Of a stretch of 50,745 nt of DNA, positions 48,629 through 50,745 are shown one piece after another. Made by a program: the position numbers and the translations under genes. Position 1 is the stretch's first letter; each line of letters begins with the position of its first letter. The DNA is from Clostridia bacterium (GTDB taxonomy: Bacteria; Bacillota; Clostridia; Christensenellales; Pumilibacteraceae), in the NCBI GenBank assembly GCA_017500845.1, contig JAFVXY010000020.1, positions 1 through 50,745 of the forward strand, in the 5' to 3' direction. The notes under the pieces were generated by a model, which had not been told where the DNA came from, did not search any database, and worked only from the letters and a program-made list of their open reading frames with translations.

Positions 48629-49315
48629 ATGGATTTATCGCGTAGCGAAGCAGTGCTTGGCGACCTTAGCACGCTAAAAAGCAGTCACGTTGCAGTGTTC
48701 GGCTTGGGCGGAGTAGGCGGATCTGCCGCCGAAGCTCTTGTTAGGGCAGGCGTAGGCGAGCTTACCATCGTGGACGGTGACGTAGTATGCCCGTCCAATA
48801 TCAACAGGCAGATTATCGCACTAAGCACAAACGTGGGCGAAAAGAAGGTGGATGCTATGGAAAAACGCTTGCTTGCCATCAATCCCGACCTTGTGCTTCA
48901 CAAATACGATTTATTTTTCTTGCCCGAAAATGCAGATGCAATAAGCTTTGACCAATTCGACTTCGTGCTTGATGCGGTGGATACCGTTACGGCAAAGCTC
49001 ACGCTTGCTTCCATTGTGGGGGATAAGCTGATTTGTTGCCTTGGTACGGGTAATCGCATAGACCCGACGGCATTTAGGGTGGGTGACGTGTACGAAACGT
49101 CTTATTGCCCACTTGCAAGGGTAATGCGTAGAGAATTGCGCAAACGCGGAATAAATAGACTTAGAGTAGTGTATTCTACCGAAGAACCGATAAAGGGGCA
49201 AAGAACTCCCGGCAGTGTGTCCTTCGTGCCGCCCGTAGCAGGAATGATTATGGCAGGCGAGGCAATCAAAGCCTTGTTAAAAAGTAAGCGTTGTCAAAAA
49301 AATAGCAATACGTAA
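48629..49315 (+). CDS. tcdA: ThiF/E1-like protein, tRNA threonylcarbamoyladenosine dehydratase (TcdA)
   Basis: A 228-residue E1-superfamily enzyme. ATP-binding VAVFGLGGVGGSAAEALVRAG (about 21-41), DGDVVCPSNINRQ (Arg finger region), DAVDTVTAKL, then LCCLGTGNR-type and RTPGSVSFVPPVAG C-terminal motifs. This matches TcdA (YgdL), which cyclises t6A37 in tRNA to ct6A using ATP. CsdE/SufE partners are not here. ATG follows GAGGGG. Confidence 0.9.
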   Translation: MDLSRSEAVLGDLSTLKSSHVAVFGLGGVGGSAAEALVRAGVGELTIVDGDVVCPSNINRQIIALSTNVGEKKVDAMEKRLLAINPDLVLHKYDLFFLPENADAISFDQFDFVLDAVDTVTAKLTLASIVGDKLICCLGTGNRIDPTAFRVGDVYETSYCPLARVMRRELRKRGINRLRVVYSTEEPIKGQRTPGSVSFVPPVAGMIMAGEAIKALLKSKRCQKNSNT

Positions 49316-49345
49316 ATGCTAAATAGCAGCAATCAACAAGGAAGA

Positions 49346-49648
49346 ATGAAAAAAGTTAAAATTACTGTCAAAAGAATAGCGAGATACGACGACTTAATCG
49401 CCGAGTACGAAAACGAAATCGAGCATACCTGTTCACTTACGGGTGGCGAGGTTTTTGTAAGCTTGGGCGGCGAAAAGCCACCCCTTTTGTGTGATAGCGC
49501 ATGGGGGAGTATGGAGCAGTTTGTAAAGGAGCTTGCCGCAGGCGGCGGTAACTTTTTTGATGGCTGGATGAAGAATCCGCACAGCGCGATGATTTCGTGC
49601 AATGACGGCTTCCGTCCCGTTAGCTTTTTGATAGAAGCAATCGACTAA
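49346..49648 (+). CDS. TIGR04076 family protein
   Basis: A 100-residue protein. KKVKITVKRIARYDDLIAEY at the N-terminus, LLCDSAWGSMEQFVKELAAG and MISCNDGFRPVSFLIEAI fit TIGR04076, a family of unknown function found mainly in anaerobes. Start is placed at the ATG where family similarity begins; the ATG 30 nt upstream lacks a site. It follows tcdA closely and is probably in the same operon. Confidence 0.75.
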   Translation: MKKVKITVKRIARYDDLIAEYENEIEHTCSLTGGEVFVSLGGEKPPLLCDSAWGSMEQFVKELAAGGGNFFDGWMKNPHSAMISCNDGFRPVSFLIEAID

Positions 49649-49693
49649 TATTATTTCATATAATAAAATACCACAGACAAGGAGGAAAATGCG

Positions 49694-50431
49694 ATGAAGT
49701 GGAAATTACCAAAGCGCAAGCAACCCGTCTGGCGCATATTTAAAGCAATCGTAAAGCCCTTTTTGGGGGCGAAAGAAGTCGTTAATCTTGGCGACGAACC
49801 AATGACCGAAAAATGTATTATCGTATCCAACCACGCAAACAAAAAAGGTCCGCTCAGCTTAGAGTTAAGCTTACCTATCTTTCATGCAAGGTGGGCGGCG
49901 TCCCCAATGATGGAAGGCTACAAGGATAGATGGCACTATCTTCGTGACGTGCTGTACGTTCAAAAGAATGGAACCAACAAGTTTTGGGCGTCAATCAAGT
50001 CAACAATCGAGGCTATTTTCAGCCCGTATGTGTACAAGGGACTAAAGGCTATTCCGTCATATATAGGCTCGCGTATGCGCAAAACAATTAATTACAGTAT
50101 GGAATGTCTGGACAACGGTATTGCGGTAGGTATCTATCCCGAAAATTCTAACAGCGGTTATCACGATGAGTTTATCGAGCTACATACAGGCTTCGTTTTT
50201 TTAAGCGAAATGTACCGTCGAAAAACGGGCGAGGATGTTCCCGTGTACCCCGTATACATAGGCAAGGTAAACAAAAAGAGAAAGGTGGTAATAGGTAAGC
50301 CCATAAAAATAGGCGAGCTTATGGACAGCGGACTCGACCGTAAGGCTGTCGCCGAGCATTTCTTAGGCTTAATCAATCAGCTTTACTTCGATTATTTCAA
50401 GCCTAATGGTAAAGAAATCACAACAACGTAA
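49694..50431 (+). CDS. PlsC-like acyltransferase, atypical active site
   Basis: A 245-residue PlsC-superfamily protein. The expected HX4D motif reads NHANKKG (His47, position of Asp is Gly52), so the charge-relay Asp is missing at the usual place. The IYPENSNSGYHDE stretch (about 153-165) replaces PEG. VYPVYIGKVNKKRKVVIGKPI fits the later family region. It may be a divergent lipid acyltransferase or a non-catalytic relative. Start follows AAGGAGG. Confidence 0.7.
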   Translation: MKWKLPKRKQPVWRIFKAIVKPFLGAKEVVNLGDEPMTEKCIIVSNHANKKGPLSLELSLPIFHARWAASPMMEGYKDRWHYLRDVLYVQKNGTNKFWASIKSTIEAIFSPYVYKGLKAIPSYIGSRMRKTINYSMECLDNGIAVGIYPENSNSGYHDEFIELHTGFVFLSEMYRRKTGEDVPVYPVYIGKVNKKRKVVIGKPIKIGELMDSGLDRKAVAEHFLGLINQLYFDYFKPNGKEITTT

Positions 50432-50436
50432 GTACA

Positions 50437-50471
50437 AAATCCCAACAGAAAACGTTCTGCTGGGATTTTTT
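50437..50471 (+). terminator. Terminator of PlsC-like gene
   Basis: Arms 50437-50450 and 50455-50468 (one A-C mismatch), AACG loop, then Ts. Confidence 0.85.
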
Positions 50472-50509
50472 CTATTCAAAAGAGCAAGGTTATGGTGACG
50501 TTTGTGCAT

Positions 50510-50547
50510 AAAAAAATTCCTTTGACTATTTGCCAAAGGAATTTTTT
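50510..50547. terminator. Terminator of pntB (minus) / bidirectional
   Basis: A-run plus TTCCTTTG (to 50524) pairs with CAAAGGAA plus T-run (50534-50547). It sits just past the pntB stop codon. Confidence 0.85.
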
Positions 50548-50561
50548 GTTTGCTTTTAACC

Positions 50562-50745
50562 TTATTTGTTCATATCCTCAAGGAACTTTGCAAGAGTGTC
50601 TTGCGCGTTACCAAGATAGAGGTGAACGCCCTCAGTTCTCGTATAAAGCGGGTTGTCAACGCCAGCATAGCCGGGCTTGAGGTCGTAGTTAAAGATGTAA
50701 ATGCTCTTGCACTCGTCTACGTTAAGCACGGGCATACCGTAGATA
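50562..50745 (-). CDS. pntB: NAD(P) transhydrogenase subunit beta, C-terminal fragment
   Basis: The last 61 codons of a minus-strand gene that continues past the right edge. The reading IYGMPVLNVDECKSIYIFNY, then LKPGYAGVDNPLY and LYLGNAQDTLAKFLEDM matches the NADP(H)-binding domain III end of PntB (GMPILEVWKA, MNTGYAGVQNPLF, MLFGDAK in E. coli). PntB with PntA couples hydride transfer between NAD(H) and NADP(H) to the proton gradient. Confidence 0.88.
   Translation of the reverse strand, partial: IYGMPVLNVDECKSIYIFNYDLKPGYAGVDNPLYTRTEGVHLYLGNAQDTLAKFLEDMNK

Overview
The window looks like chromosome from a moderate-GC Gram-positive (Bacillota), most likely an uncultured, anaerobic, Clostridia-type lineage. 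The evidence is AGGAG-type ribosome binding sites, TTGACA-17-TATAAT promoters with frequent TGn extended -10 boxes, and Rho-independent terminators after most transcription units. Gene content agrees: Firmicutes-style dnaX-ybaB-recR and tmk-holB-ricT clusters, the sporulation-linked genes spoVG, spmA and spmB, a BirA-BioY biotin module, a flavodiiron/rubredoxin oxygen-detoxifying fusion protein and a 2x[4Fe-4S] ferredoxin. No outer-membrane genes are seen. The standard genetic code fits all genes.

Layout. 1-39 is the 3' end of a 16S rRNA. It is followed after about 140 nt by a terminator, with no 23S or tRNA linked to it. 220-760 is non-coding and rich in repeats and hairpins. 760-6075 is an AT-rich island. 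It holds two sigma-factor/membrane-protein pairs, an XRE regulator, a secreted C39-like (papain-fold) protein and two small overlapping genes. A duplicated ECF-type promoter motif lies at 3251-3287 and 5244-5280. 6102-7679 is birA-bioY on the minus strand with a recognisable BirA operator. A tRNA-Ser(CGA) at 7761-7849 has its 3' end repeated about 1 kb downstream, bracketing a hairpin array and a DUF3885 gene. A second tRNA-Ser(GCT) at 16170-16262 (minus) has its 3' end repeated 200 bp away around a fold-back segment.

9096-15282 holds a GIY-YIG-like protein, purC, the flavodiiron fusion, a small membrane protein, an acyltransferase with a zinc ribbon and a metallo-beta-lactamase-fold hydrolase. 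16404-23111 holds a His-rich-loop metal exporter, dnaX-ybaB-recR-GNAT, spoVG, murC and hpt. 23305-30563 holds gpsA and the tightly packed greA-lysS-decarboxylase-tmk-holB-ricT operon. 30671-36072 holds ferredoxin, a DUF1893 protein, rplI-patatin, a secreted ComEC-like hydrolase, a NUDIX hydrolase and a CorC/HlyC-type protein. 36235-41262 is a cell-surface region with two tandemly duplicated lipoproteins and an M4 metalloprotease. 41324-50745 holds spmAB, metG-tatD, an M29 aminopeptidase, a YwaF-like membrane protein, another lipoprotein, a TcdA-like E1 enzyme, a TIGR04076 protein, a PlsC-like protein and the C-terminus of PntB at the right edge.

Most of the window is ordinary core genome. The most unusual material is the two tRNA-Ser 3'-end duplications (each copy with its own terminator), the AT-rich sigma island with its repeated promoter motif, the hairpin array at 7892-8070, the lipoprotein duplication with a compensatory base change in its leader hairpin, and several genes whose start codon coincides with the predicted transcription start. 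All functional calls come from reading motifs by eye; no database search was run.
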